Source: Sphaeroforma arctica JP610
Taxonomy: Eukaryota; Opisthokonta; Ichthyosporea; Ichthyophonida
NCBI RefSeq assembly: GCF_001186125.1
Contig: NW_014039943.1
Span: 9,145 to 48,210, forward strand
Reading direction: 5' to 3'
Length of the DNA: 39,066 nt
Shown here: positions 1-11,186 of the stretch, one piece after another
Layout: every line of letters starts with the position of its first letter
Numbering within the stretch: position 1 is the first letter of the stretch
Program-made: the position numbers and the translations under genes
The notes under the pieces: generated by a model
Databases searched by the model: none
Told to the model about the DNA's origin: nothing
Seen by the model: the letters and a program-made list of their open reading frames with translations, nothing else

Positions 1-215
<215 letters not shown>

Positions 216-1127
216 TAGTTTAGATTAGGATTCGCACTTTGAACTATTTTTAACGATGACAGTACAAACACTTGTTATGAGACTTTACAGTGTATTTTAG
301 CTACCTTTCTTCAATCTTTAGTGGTGTACGTGGATATTCTTTGCAAGCGTTTGTACGCACGTTTCATAATTCGTTTGCTTTTGTATCTTTGCATATCCTG
401 ATGATCTATGCTGCGTAAATTTTCCAACATTATACCTTTTATTTTCCTCCTCAACCCGAATGTCATATATATATATATATATATATATCCTTATGCATAC
501 CCCCGCTTATAGTCGTACTTAATACCGGACTGCGCGCTGTACCACCAGCTGCTAACTGATCCTACATAGGCATCGTTCTTCTCCCGCACGCTCATGACCT
601 CTACTTGATTCGTGCACAGGCAACATGTGTGCGACATACGGCCACCCCCTCCAGTATAGCGTTCGAACAATAACGTCGTGCCGTCTGCGGTACTTATCGG
701 CGTACCAGTTTAGAGAAATGATCACAAACAGGCCGGAAATATGCCAGTAAGTGAAGTTCTAACCGTTTCTTTGGTGTGTCAGTTAGATACTTTTCTTTTA
801 ATTGTACCAGTGTCTGGGTTTTATCTTCTACTCCACTCACTGTATAGTCTGTGTGGGTAAGCAGACGTGTACTCTGTACCGCGCGATTGGTAAAGTATTT
901 TCATCCTTTAAGTCTTTGGGGAAAAGCCACACCTTCTGTACTCACTTTCGCATTGAGCCAGTCGAACGACATCATGCATTTGTATGTATTAGGGCACTTA
1001 CGGCAATAATATATATATATAGATATACGTATGTCATTATGTAGTGATAGGTGTAATTTTAGAGGAATCCTACTTTACTTTAAATTTATTATCTCCAACA
1101 TTTTCGCAGTGCTGTGTGATCATGGGC

Positions 1128-1170
<43 letters not shown>

Positions 1171-1177
1171 TNTATAC

Positions 1178-1233
<56 letters not shown>

Positions 1234-1374
1234 GTGTGTATGTATATATGTATATATGTATTTATATTTATTTTTATTTTTATTTTTATATTTATATCTA
1301 TATATCTATACTTATTTATTTATATATGTATAATTTATGTTTGGTTTTATGTTTATGTTTATGGTTACATTTAC

Positions 1375-1417
<43 letters not shown>

Positions 1418-1804
1418 CATGTCTATGTTTATGTTTACATTCATGTCTATTTATATCATTGTCTATGCCTATGTTTATGTTTATGTTTGTTTAGAACGCA
1501 TTTCGTTTATTTAACTGGTTATCTGTGCATACCAGCATCTGCTCACATGCGGCTTTTTGTTCTGTGCTCTATGTTCGTATTTGTGTGTGTATATTTCGCC
1601 GAGACAGCAAGACAGAGTTTCCGAGTCTGGAATGGAATATAAGAGATGTCTCATAACTGTGAGTGCCACCCGTCTGAGCTACCGATAGCTATCAATTGCC
1701 ATTCCATTACTATGTACCAAATTATTACCCATCATTCCTAGCGAAAAAACTAAGTTTATCGTCTGTTTGCACACAGAGTTTTGAATCCCCTGTCGTTTGC
1801 ACGG
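216..1804. other. Upstream spacer with several microsatellites
   Basis: No supportable gene. It holds a (TA)n run at about 466-489, another at 1010-1022, a long TA block at 1129-1195 containing one undetermined base at 1172, a (GT)n run at about 1194-1239, a TTTA/TTTTA-rich stretch at 1258-1330 and a further TA run at 1377-1413. Open frames here are translations of dinucleotide repeats ([12 protein letters not shown]). A plausible splice acceptor (pyrimidine-rich stretch ending in ACACAG at 1776) lies just before the next gene. Part of this region could therefore be 5' UTR intron or hold an upstream exon, but I cannot identify one. Confidence 0.7.
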
Positions 1805-4800
1805 ATGGGGACGGCGTTAGTCCCACCTCCGGGGTCGCCGGCCCAAAGCAATGCGAAGAGTTCGAATACCAAAACCAACAACATGACCCGCAGTCGAGAC
1901 AAAGATACGGATATGGGGAAGACTAATACGTCTATGCATGTACATGTCCACTCGCGCATGGATAGCCCGGCCACGGGCAGTGCGGAGGGGCAGGGCGTGG
2001 GAAATCAGGACCTTAACGACAACACTGCGACTAGCAACCAGAACAGCTACAGGAACAGCAACAACAGTGGCATCAGCAACTCAAACCCAAAGAGCGGCGC
2101 AATGGGCAACGGGGGCGGCAGCAACAACCCCAAGTCCAAAAACCAGGGCAAGAGCAAGTACGTGTATGTGTCCAAGCCTAAAGGCATGACGGGCGCTCAG
2201 CTGATACAACCGCTGACTACCACAGGGAAGGTGTGGATAGCCTCGCGCCCCTCTAGCAGGGGCGATGATTTGGTTATCCGCGCACGCCCTACTGACATGA
2301 CACGGCACATGTCAAATAGAGGCATGGACGATGGGGGGGAAGCTATCTCGACGCATGCGGAGATGGATAAGGACGCCAATGACGAGGTCAGCCAGGTGTT
2401 GGCGGCCTCACGCGCTATCGGCCATACACACCTCAACAACGGCGGCGGCAATCTGGGGTACATCGATGCCAACAACGGAGCCAACAACAACGGGAGCGAC
2501 GACAGTATTGACAGAGGGGGCGAGGGGGCCCACGGGTTGCTGGGGCGACACCGCAGTGGAAGTTCGGAACCCGTGCAGCGCGGCGAAGACTCGATGATGG
2601 TGGACGCGCGCGGGGGGATGGACGACCCCAGCAAGAGCTCACGCACACGCACACACAACTCACACCACACGCACACCACACATTCCCCTCGCCCTTCCTC
2701 GCGCTCGATCAATGGCAACGGCAGCAGAGGAGCCGGCGTTAACGGGAGCAGAGTAGGCGGAGTAGATCTGGGAGCTGCTCCGCCGAGTAGATTGCTCACA
2801 GCCTCGCTCTCGCCCAATCCCGGGTCGCTGGCGGGGCGGTGGTCGTCGACGCCCACGCCTATTAATAGCATGAGCGGCATGGGGCTGAGCATGGGCAACC
2901 GCGACATGGACCGAGCGAATGCGCGCGAGGCCACCAGAGAGCGCACACGGGAGAAACACCGCGAACGCGACCTGATCATCGCATCGCACGAGGCACAGCA
3001 CGCGTCGCACTCGCGTGCACACGTCATTGGCACGGACCCCATCAGCCCACCCATTGTGTCCACGGCCCTGGACTCGAGCGCGATGGTCAACTCCAGCGGG
3101 TTGGAGAGCGATAACATGCTGCACGACAGCGGGGACGGTGTGTCTGCGGTGGAGGGCAGTGTAGACGTGGACATGTCGGGTAATGGGGACCTGGACCTGG
3201 GCCGGGGGCTGGGGCTGGGGGGAAGCAACACTCTGGACCGCAAGAATACCGGGACGGAAAGCGGGGATGGCATGCTGGTGGTGGGAGCGGAGGGAGCCAA
3301 TGTGAGCATCCCGCAGACACCCCCGGGCGACCTTGTAGGTATGGCAATGTCTCCGGCAACCAAGCGACTCAACCGCGCGCAAGACAGCGGCGCGTTGGGG
3401 AATGTTGCGGGGGTCACAGACTACCTGAGAGGCGTGGAGGCCGAGAGGAAGCGCGAGAGTGCACGCGAAAGCGAGCGTGCGCGGGAACGCGAGGTGGCGC
3501 GGGGAAGAGAGCACGAGAGGGGCCGCGACAGAGACCGAGACTCGCGCGATCTTCATGCGTGTAGCGGCGTCCGGGACAGCCGCGACATGCGCGATCGCGA
3601 GCATGAGCGTGATATGGGGCGAGAACAACGTCCCCTCTCACACATGCCTATAAGTGGGGGGCGCTCCTCCAGCCACGACACCATGCGTGTGATGCCTCCA
3701 AGCCCACACCACAGCCACCCAGGTGCGTATAGCGTGGGTGGGAACAGTGCCATGTATGTGAACCACGACATGCTGGCACCATCCCCTTTGGGCCATCGGA
3801 ATACGGGCGGGATAGCGCAGAGTGTAGGTAGCACGCACTTGGCAACGGGGTACGCCCCGACTATCAATAGTTTTTTCTCCCCAGCCCCTGGGAACATTCC
3901 CTCGCGACCGCTTTCACCCTCGACCACGGTGACTTCTGCAGGACAGATAGGCGGGGGGGGTCAATTAGAGGGCAATATGGCATCTGAATTCGGGCCTAGC
4001 GATGTGGAAATCGAACGTGAGCGTGGGCGCGAGCGTGGCAAAGATATCAAGCGCGAGCGCAAGAGGGGTGTTGAGCGTAAACACTTACTTGGATTGGAAC
4101 GCGAACGGGTGGTGAAGGCTGAGCGAGAGAGGGAACTAGAACTCGACAGGCAGCGCGGCCTTGAACGTGAGCGTGAGCGGGAACACGAACGCGAACGCGA
4201 ACGCGTTTTAGAGCGCGATAGGGACTCACTGGCAGCTGAATCTCGTGTGGCCAGCGCCAGCCGCACAGACTATGCGGAGATGGACACCGACAGAGAGGGT
4301 CATCGCGAGCGCGACCGCAACCGCGAGCACCGCATCATACGCGAGAGACAAGAACGCGAGCGCGCACTGGACGTAGAGGGGCTGAGCAGACGCCAGACAT
4401 CCCAGCAGGACGCGCGTGTGCGCGATGGCCGCGACGGACACGTGCGTGTTGGGGGTTTGGCGCCCGGTGCGTTGCACACGGATATGGGAATGCCGGCTGT
4501 GGAGACGGAGACCGACAGGGATACGGAGACGGATGTGGCTGTGCAGGCGCACGACCACGACGGAATTGCTTTGGTCAAGTTGTCGGGGGCGAGGGCCATA
4601 GATGGTTCGGTTGTGCCCATGGCCAGAGACGGGTTGAGTGGGGGCGCTAATGGAGACGGAAACGTGCACTCAGGCTACCCCAGTGCGAATGTGATCATCA
4701 CGCCGGCGATCGCCGCGGAGAACTCGCATGTGTACGCGCATACGCACTCGCACTCGCGCATACGTGGCCACAACACCCACGGCAACGGCAGCGGCAACCC

Positions 4801-7384
4801 ACAGAGCAAGAAGAAACTGCGCGGAAACACGCACAAGGACGCGCACGTGGACGTGTTGAACTTGAGCGGAGGAAGCATCATCAGTGGCAGCGCCAACATC
4901 GTCGGCATGGGCCGCGATGACATCCAATTGAGTACCGAACTGTTCCACCGCTCGTCGGTGCCCATGGTCAAGCCCACGTCGCACATGACGGCCACGCGCC
5001 GACTAACCGGCGCCAGCAGCGGCTCGGTGGGACAGTACTATGAACGCACACCGCCAATCCACGCCGCTCCGCAGCCGCATATTCTGTCACCGTCGACACG
5101 GGAACGCGAGAAGCAGGAAGGGGGCATGCGGGATAGCTTCGGGAATATCCAGGGCAGTGGGGTTGGTGTGGGAGCTGGGGCTGGGGCCGGGCGCCAAACG
5201 GCTATGCTGACCAGCCAAAAGCTGGGCCAACTGGGTCAGCTACAGCGTCAGGATTCATCGTCGCCCGGAGGAGCGTACCGCCCCAGTGCCGAGGCGCGTG
5301 TGTGGACACCTGCAGTGTCGTCACGCGCACATGGACATGGGGTGCACTCGCACCTGCACACCCAGAAATCGCCAGAGCAGCTGCTGCAACAGGAACAGCC
5401 GCAGCAGATGCACGGGCTCGGCTTTGAGCGTCAACGGTCTACTGCACCGCTGCCCATAAGTTTTGGTGCCGCCCCGCCCCGCCGGAAGTCACAGTTCGGT
5501 ACAGGTACCGGGGGTGGCGGTGTGGCCTTGGAGACGTTTACACCGGGCACGGACCAAGCACGTGGCGTGGGTGGGCAGACATCGCATAACAACCGGAACA
5601 ACAATAATAACAACAAAGGGTTCGGCGACACGTGGGGTGTGCAGCAGCCCATACACCAGCAAGCCAAGCAACACAGCCAGAAGCCCGACCGAAACACAAG
5701 CGACAGGACCGAGGAGAGGGGCAGTCGCAACCTGCTGGAACAGGCGCTGTGGGGCACTGGCAGTCCTCTGCATAGCGGGGTTATTCAGCGACAACTGAGC
5801 ACGTACGGGTCAGGCGACATCCAGCCGCTGCTGCACAGGCGGAACACGCACCAGCAGAGCGGGAAGCACGCGACAGCGCCGCTGCCCGCGAGCTTTGGCG
5901 CGCCGCGCAGACAGCACGGCGTGGGCGAAGAGGAGTATCAGCAACAGCCCCAAACGTATGTGCCTGTGCAACAACAGCCTCAGCTGCAGCAGATGAATAC
6001 CCAGCCACAGCAACCGGTGATGTACGGGCAATCGCAGCAGCAGCAGCAGAGTCAGCGGGCAGCGTCGCCTTATCAGCGGCAGTACTCGAACCAGGGCGGA
6101 GGTTTACAACAGGTGCAGGCACATGACGGGTCGAGCATGCGACGCTCACTGTCACAGATGGGTGTGCAGCTACATCAGCCGTTGCTGCAACAAGATCAGC
6201 AGCCGCAATATCTCAACCTGTCTCGCGGGCGCAAGCGGTCCATGGCGGAAGCCGCGATGGACGAGGATGAGCGGGGGAGCGTCATTCGACCACACCAACT
6301 GAACCCAAACGCACTCAATACCCTACAGAACATGCAGCAACAACAGCAGCAGCAGCAGCATCCAGGCACTCCCCTATCGCAGGCGAACTCGAACTCGATT
6401 GTGTACAAGCAGGTGATGTACAATATGAACAGGCAGGCGTCTCTAGCGGACCAGCCACAGTACACGCAGCAGCAGCAGCAGAAACACTCCTTCAGCCCCA
6501 GCATGGGTACCGACCTGTTGTCGCCCCGACAGGGCACCTACAGCGGCGGTGGTGAGCAGCACTCGTTCCTGCAGCCGACCAACCCACCGCTCAACGTGCC
6601 GAAGGATAACAAGCGCGTGTCCAGCGCCATGCAGCACCAACACCAGCAGCAACCACAGCAGAAGCGGTACGTGATGGCTCGCGCCCAAGACGATCAGGTG
6701 CAGTATGTGCAGCCGGTGCGATCTCAGTCGCAGACAACCCAGGCCCCGTCGCAAGTGATGGCGTTGTCCACACAGGCACAGCCCGCGAGTGTGTTTGGCG
6801 CGAGCTCCATGCAGGCCAACAACTACGCGAACAACACCAGCACCATGAGCATGAAGCCCGCCAGTGGGGCGTACATACACCCCATATATGTCGGCCAGCA
6901 CGGGCGAGCGGTGACGGTGGGGACCAAGGTGAGTGCGTCACCGCAGGGGTCCAATCAGATGTGGATGGCCCCTACTGCTTATTTGCCCACGCCCACAGGC
7001 GGGACTGGGGCGGGCGTGAGCATGGTGGCCGTTCCCATGGCAACCACCACCGCTGCCGCCCCCATCACGGCGCGGGCTGCGCCCACGGGGACCAAACAGT
7101 CGCGCGCGACGGCTAAGGCTGAGGCGGCCGCAGCACAGGGACACACCTCAGGTGCACGCAAGAGCGCGTCAAAGCATGGGGTCAGCAAGCACCACAGCAA
7201 ACGCTCACACTCGCACAGTAGCAAGACAGGTGAACTCGCGCGGATCCCGCTCACGGCGGAGAATCTCAAGGCCAGCTTATACTCGAACCACCGGTACAGG
7301 GCAGACCCAGACTATAATGTTACTAAGTACCTGATGTCTATGGATGGCATGCCCAAGCCCACTCCTCTGTCCTTTCTGGAGTAG
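1805..7384 (+). CDS. Giant low-complexity protein, Arg/Glu-rich and Gln-rich, function unknown
   Basis: One uninterrupted reading frame of about 1859 codons. I start at the first in-frame ATG (1805). The frame is open back to a TAA at 1751, and an acceptor-like ACACAG ends at 1776, so an upstream exon could extend it. Base composition is much more GC-rich than the spacers, which supports real coding. Layout (residues from this ATG): Ser/Asn/Gly-rich start; a less degenerate patch near 116-162 (SKYVYVSKPKGMTGAQ, then GKVWIASRP); two charged blocks rich in RERE/RD dipeptides near 542-608 and 735-862; a Gln-rich half near 1190-1630 with several short polyQ runs; and a non-repetitive C-terminus near 1808-1859 (motif YLMSMDGMPKPTPLSFLE). 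A TAPLP-x-SFGA-x-PRR-like motif occurs twice (about nt 5440-5490 and 5868-5910). The Gln-rich part is studded with R-x-x-S/T sites. No catalytic domain is recognisable. The composition resembles disordered nuclear or RNA-associated scaffold proteins, but that is inference. It ends in TAG, convergent with the next gene. Confidence 0.85.
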   Translation: MGTALVPPPGSPAQSNAKSSNTKTNNMTRSRDKDTDMGKTNTSMHVHVHSRMDSPATGSAEGQGVGNQDLNDNTATSNQNSYRNSNNSGISNSNPKSGAMGNGGGSNNPKSKNQGKSKYVYVSKPKGMTGAQLIQPLTTTGKVWIASRPSSRGDDLVIRARPTDMTRHMSNRGMDDGGEAISTHAEMDKDANDEVSQVLAASRAIGHTHLNNGGGNLGYIDANNGANNNGSDDSIDRGGEGAHGLLGRHRSGSSEPVQRGEDSMMVDARGGMDDPSKSSRTRTHNSHHTHTTHSPRPSSRSINGNGSRGAGVNGSRVGGVDLGAAPPSRLLTASLSPNPGSLAGRWSSTPTPINSMSGMGLSMGNRDMDRANAREATRERTREKHRERDLIIASHEAQHASHSRAHVIGTDPISPPIVSTALDSSAMVNSSGLESDNMLHDSGDGVSAVEGSVDVDMSGNGDLDLGRGLGLGGSNTLDRKNTGTESGDGMLVVGAEGANVSIPQTPPGDLVGMAMSPATKRLNRAQDSGALGNVAGVTDYLRGVEAERKRESARESERAREREVARGREHERGRDRDRDSRDLHACSGVRDSRDMRDREHERDMGREQRPLSHMPISGGRSSSHDTMRVMPPSPHHSHPGAYSVGGNSAMYVNHDMLAPSPLGHRNTGGIAQSVGSTHLATGYAPTINSFFSPAPGNIPSRPLSPSTTVTSAGQIGGGGQLEGNMASEFGPSDVEIERERGRERGKDIKRERKRGVERKHLLGLERERVVKAERERELELDRQRGLEREREREHERERERVLERDRDSLAAESRVASASRTDYAEMDTDREGHRERDRNREHRIIRERQERERALDVEGLSRRQTSQQDARVRDGRDGHVRVGGLAPGALHTDMGMPAVETETDRDTETDVAVQAHDHDGIALVKLSGARAIDGSVVPMARDGLSGGANGDGNVHSGYPSANVIITPAIAAENSHVYAHTHSHSRIRGHNTHGNGSGNPQSKKKLRGNTHKDAHVDVLNLSGGSIISGSANIVGMGRDDIQLSTELFHRSSVPMVKPTSHMTATRRLTGASSGSVGQYYERTPPIHAAPQPHILSPSTREREKQEGGMRDSFGNIQGSGVGVGAGAGAGRQTAMLTSQKLGQLGQLQRQDSSSPGGAYRPSAEARVWTPAVSSRAHGHGVHSHLHTQKSPEQLLQQEQPQQMHGLGFERQRSTAPLPISFGAAPPRRKSQFGTGTGGGGVALETFTPGTDQARGVGGQTSHNNRNNNNNNKGFGDTWGVQQPIHQQAKQHSQKPDRNTSDRTEERGSRNLLEQALWGTGSPLHSGVIQRQLSTYGSGDIQPLLHRRNTHQQSGKHATAPLPASFGAPRRQHGVGEEEYQQQPQTYVPVQQQPQLQQMNTQPQQPVMYGQSQQQQQSQRAASPYQRQYSNQGGGLQQVQAHDGSSMRRSLSQMGVQLHQPLLQQDQQPQYLNLSRGRKRSMAEAAMDEDERGSVIRPHQLNPNALNTLQNMQQQQQQQQHPGTPLSQANSNSIVYKQVMYNMNRQASLADQPQYTQQQQQKHSFSPSMGTDLLSPRQGTYSGGGEQHSFLQPTNPPLNVPKDNKRVSSAMQHQHQQQPQQKRYVMARAQDDQVQYVQPVRSQSQTTQAPSQVMALSTQAQPASVFGASSMQANNYANNTSTMSMKPASGAYIHPIYVGQHGRAVTVGTKVSASPQGSNQMWMAPTAYLPTPTGGTGAGVSMVAVPMATTTAAAPITARAAPTGTKQSRATAKAEAAAAQGHTSGARKSASKHGVSKHHSKRSHSHSSKTGELARIPLTAENLKASLYSNHRYRADPDYNVTKYLMSMDGMPKPTPLSFLE

Positions 7385-8598
7385 CTGTGTACGGTCTCTG
7401 CATTCACTGTGCCTTTGGCGGTTGCAACGTTCGTCTTGGTAGTGGTAGAGTGCTGTGACGGGCTGAGCATGGGACTGTGTGCACCTGTCGCTTATGTACG
7501 TGGTACCACGCATGACATTACCAACACATGGGATGTATTTACATGTATGCTCTCGGGGATATACGCACTCCAATGAAGCTCATGTGGGTGATCAACCCGC
7601 CTCAACGCACTGCGCCTGGACGTTCACGCACCTCTTAAACCGCACAGAAGCGGTGTAGGCAAACATGCCCTCGCGTAGTACTGGTGGGACCATCAATGCT
7701 ACAGTATACAGTTGCGCCCCACTTGCGCGGTAACCACCAATGGGAGGAGGAAAGTCGGAGGTACATCACCTCTCTAGATAGCTTTGTTATAGTTCTAAAC
7801 AGGCTAGTCACAAACTTGTGTATATAAATTTAACTTTAAAAAACGGTGGACTGCCTTTAGTATACACGAGTTGTACAATTGTTAACACGGTCTGACGAGA
7901 CGTGCGCCAGTCCAGCGGGAATCTAACTTACGATATCGATTAGCTGTGTATGCGATTGTGTGGTGGAGATAGTGATAGTTGTGCGTGCGTTCTGGCAGTG
8001 GTGTATATGCACACTCTTCAGCAGACAACAATATGGTATCTGTGTGTGATGTGCATGTGTGCATTATATTGATACTACAGATCGCCAGTGGACTGGCACC
8101 TTCTCACATCACCGTCCAGCTCCTTCAATTTCCAGCCATTCCAATACATACGGAAGCTGGGTGTGAGTGCTCAGAGTTTCTGGCCGACTGCAACGTGGGC
8201 AGTTACATATCACTCAAGTGTGTATACCACTCACGTGGTTGAATTGAGACGTCATACTCCGGTTGTACGACCATATAGACGGTAGGATCGGTGTGCAACC
8301 GTGACAACATAAATAAGAAATCGGTAGCACGCATACGACTCGTATCGCTGTTGGATTACAATGCATCTTCCTTTATTGAATCTCATCGTAACTAATTACT
8401 TTGTTAAATCGTACGCCGTGTCCATCACATACCAACGCAGACGTTTTCCACGCTAGCGTAGACACACGCTTTAACTAGTGCCGCGGCGATGTTCACTCGT
8501 GATTACTAATTTCGTTTTCAGTTGATTGACCCGTCGATTCATGACGGCCCGAGTGCGTGTTTCCCAGTCGAGCACGCACGTCACATGTTATATAAACA
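7385..8598. other. Convergent intergenic region (3' flanks)
   Basis: Spacer between the stop of the giant Gln-rich gene and the stop of the minus-strand five-exon gene. It presumably contains both 3' UTRs. No ORF here has coding character. No canonical AATAAA was seen close downstream of the plus-strand stop. Confidence 0.6.
8372..8377 (-). terminator. AATAAA poly(A) signal for the minus-strand five-exon gene
   Basis: TTTATT on the plus strand reads AATAAA on the minus strand, about 220 nt past the proposed TAA stop at 8599. Spacing and hexamer suit a polyadenylation signal; use is inferred. Confidence 0.5.
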
Positions 8599-11104
8599 TT
8601 AATTCCAGCCAAAGACTCGATACCGAGACCTATAATATACCTTCTCAATACCGCCATCTACATCTCAGTAGTACTTATATACCTGCTATCCTTGAATTTG
8701 GTGACCACCCGCAAATCACCCCTGCTGACTTCATACTTCTCATCGGATTTCCACCTCAAGTACTGATGATTCTTCCATGCGGTTTTTGTTGCATCACTCA
8801 ATTGCCACTGATGATACTTTTTAAACCACTCTTCGTAACTTTTGGGTGCTTGTGTGCTCGAGCACTTCGTTTGCAACACAGCTCCTAATCCGATCACACT
8901 TTGCAGATAACCATTTGGTAAAGCATCGTAGAGGTCTCTCCCCTGGACTCTGCTCCTTTGCCCATCCGCTTCTGCATCTGTACATCAAAGATAAATACCG
9001 CCTCAGACTTGGAAATGCTTCTTACTTATGTGCCCTGATTCAGAGTTAATTACTGAATATGACAGGCCTGGCTAAGTTCACTGGTGTTCGAGGTTATTGT
9101 TTGGCTGCCAAGATAGGATATTAAGCACGACAAAATTGTTCTAAAAATATAGATAGCTCTGTTTTGCGAATAAAAGACATCGCATTCTGCATACTTGCGA
9201 ACAAAAGACATCACATTCCGCATACCTGTATTCACTTCGATATAGTCTCCGAGTATAGCGGCACCTCCCAGATTCAGCGCATTGATAGCCTTGATTCGAT
9301 GTCGCAGTTGCTGACCGGTGGGGTCGCTGGTCACAATAGAGTTCATCCCCACTATGTTATTCATAAACCCTTGCATCAACCCACACGCACATCTGAGGTA
9401 AGCGAAATCACTGTTCTCTTTTGTTATTGAATGGTTAATCTTGGTCCATTCTCGCTGCTCCGTATCCTTCACCCGATATGTCAGTTCACTCACATCGTCG
9501 GCCTTCAACCCAGGCACACCCCAGCCCTTGAGCATTTTAACTGTGTCGCGCACGTGTTGCTGTAGTTTGCTATTGCCTTTGAGTAGGTAATCATCAGATA
9601 TTTGCGAGGAGATAGGACTGTAGCCTGCTGGACTATAGTAGCCCACTGTGCTGGATATTGGCGAATCTTCCCAGTTGGCCATCAGTGCACCCCAAACAAT
9701 AGTACGCAGGACCTCGCTTTTCAATGTTTTATTGAACTGCTTGAATTTATTGACAGAGACAAGCCTTTTGCGGTTGACAGTCCTGGTATCCATGCCCCAC
9801 CTATATAGAAACCAGGGACAAAGGTGGCGATAAGATTAGAGGATTACATTCTATACTATTAGATTATGTACAGAGACATAGGACTGTACTACACAACTAC
9901 AGAAAGCGATCATTGCCGTCGAAGTTTATAGAAATATACATATATAGTTCTTGTTTTCTGCAACATAATATGGAATCCTTCGCAACTGTTCAACCAAGTA
10001 CGGATGCCGTTGCGCTGCATGTCTTATCCTGAAAGTTATGCTAGCACCACTTCTATACACGATGCGTGGTTATGTATCCGCGCAAGCGTGTGTGGCTGTA
10101 CCAATCATGCTTGTGACCGAAGCAAGATTCAAAACAAGAAATACTAGTGAACATATGCAAAAATGTCATACCGTACTGACCCCAGCCACCTGAGCCATTC
10201 TGTACATTCTTGATGCCAAGTTTCTGGAATAAGGTCGGCACCAATCTGTTTATATCCGCGTATGTGAAGCTCTCCTTGTAATGGTAAGTGCTCCACCTGA
10301 TACGACAAAATGATCATTTCAATATCACAATGTCAGTACAATCACAAGTTCGACACGAGAAGTTATGGACATAACCACAACCACTTAAAGTAGTATTAAC
10401 AGACGTATATGTGGGGTTGTGGATGTATTGAGACGGATACATACACTCATGATCGCGTACACATACGTACTCTCTCATTGATTCGACGATGAGATTTAGG
10501 CTGAAAGAAAAATCGCGAAGAAGTAAAACTGGCAAGAAGGAGAAGATTCAAAATCAACTTGTAATCGCCAAAATCTCGTATGTGGAAATGGCAGACATAC
10601 GCAACCCTCCGTAGAGGGACCATTAAAGTTATTTCTTTCTTGATATGTGCTAACATACTAGGGTTTCAACGCCCAGGAAGGTGATTTTCTGGAAGCTAAA
10701 CCGTGTTCATCCTTCATATACAGCGCATACAGGCGTAAGGCATTCCAGTAGTCTTTGCCATTCCCCATGGACCACGAGCGATATTCTCCGCATCCACTCA
10801 TAGTGAGAATGACAGTGTCTCCAGACCATCGCAACTTGCCTGCTGCATTTGGCTTGCGCACATTATCTACACAAGCGACCGAAATTAAAAAATCCTCATC
10901 CCATGCGATGAGTATAGGTGTGTGTCCATATGCTTTTCTGTCAGATGCAGCAAAACTCTTGCCTTTGCTAATTTGGATGTTTTGATCGCTACCCCACTCT
11001 TTATCATCTCGCTGTTTATATGGAAATCCTGTCCACAACATAGCTCGTCCATTTCTAGTTTTAAATTGGTTACTATTCGTTGCCGAGCTGAATATCTTCT
11101 TCAT
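8599..11104 (-). CDS. Five-exon gene, unrecognised protein of about 486 aa
   Basis: Proposed exons (minus strand): 11104-10659, 10290-10177, 9800-9226, 8977-8683, 8629-8599. Together they are 1461 nt, exactly 487 codons with the TAA. The last junctions are convincing: ACAG|GTATGC at 9226 joins TGTACAG|AT in phase 1, and AGCAG|GTATAT at 8683 joins TTATAG|GT in phase 2. The final intron is only 53 nt. The exon 1-2 and 2-3 junctions are less certain. A strong TA|GTATGT donor at 10659 needs the second of two nearby acceptors to avoid a stop. Exon 2 joins exon 3 in frame only with a CA|GTACGG donor, five bases before a better-looking G|GTATGA. Exon 1 is rich in Trp and Gly (for example TPILIAWDEDFL, GKLRWSGDTVIL). 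Exon 3 carries the long block from MDTRTVNRKRL to GDYIEVNT. I recognise no family. A signal-peptide-like ORF overlaps the start in another frame (11073-11186), so the product may really be secreted. An AATAAA lies about 220 nt downstream. Confidence 0.7.
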
Positions 11105-11186
11105 TGGCTTTCCGCTCTACTCGCTCATGTGCACATGACACTGATAGAAAAGATAATATTATCAGTGCGAATAGCAAGACGCCCAT
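11073..11186 (-). other. Signal-peptide-like ORF overlapping the gene start in another frame
   Basis: From an ATG at 11186 the minus strand reads MGVLLFALIILSFLSVSCAH and continues to a TAG at 11073-11075 (37 codons). It has a textbook short n-region, a hydrophobic core of about 14 residues and a small-residue SCA cleavage site. It overlaps the MKKIF start at 11104, which is 82 nt downstream and so lies in a different frame. One base or a 3n+1 intron would have to be removed to join them. The alternatives are a sequencing or assembly indel, a mutation in a secreted-protein gene, an unrecognised tiny intron, or chance. The hydrophobic profile makes chance less likely. Confidence 0.5.

Noticed and set aside
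1031-1494. Open frames of [12 protein letters not shown] type
   Set aside because: They are translations of (TA)n and (GT)n microsatellites, one crossing an undetermined base; not genes.
2197-3417. Long antisense open frame of about 400 codons opposite the giant Gln-rich gene
   Set aside because: It arises from the GC-rich, biased composition of the plus-strand gene; Ser/Pro/Arg-rich mirror composition and no independent start context or splice signals.
3961-4669. Antisense Ser/Arg-rich frame (SRSRSRSRSR) resembling an SR protein
   Set aside because: It is the reverse complement of the RERERE-coding block of the plus-strand gene.
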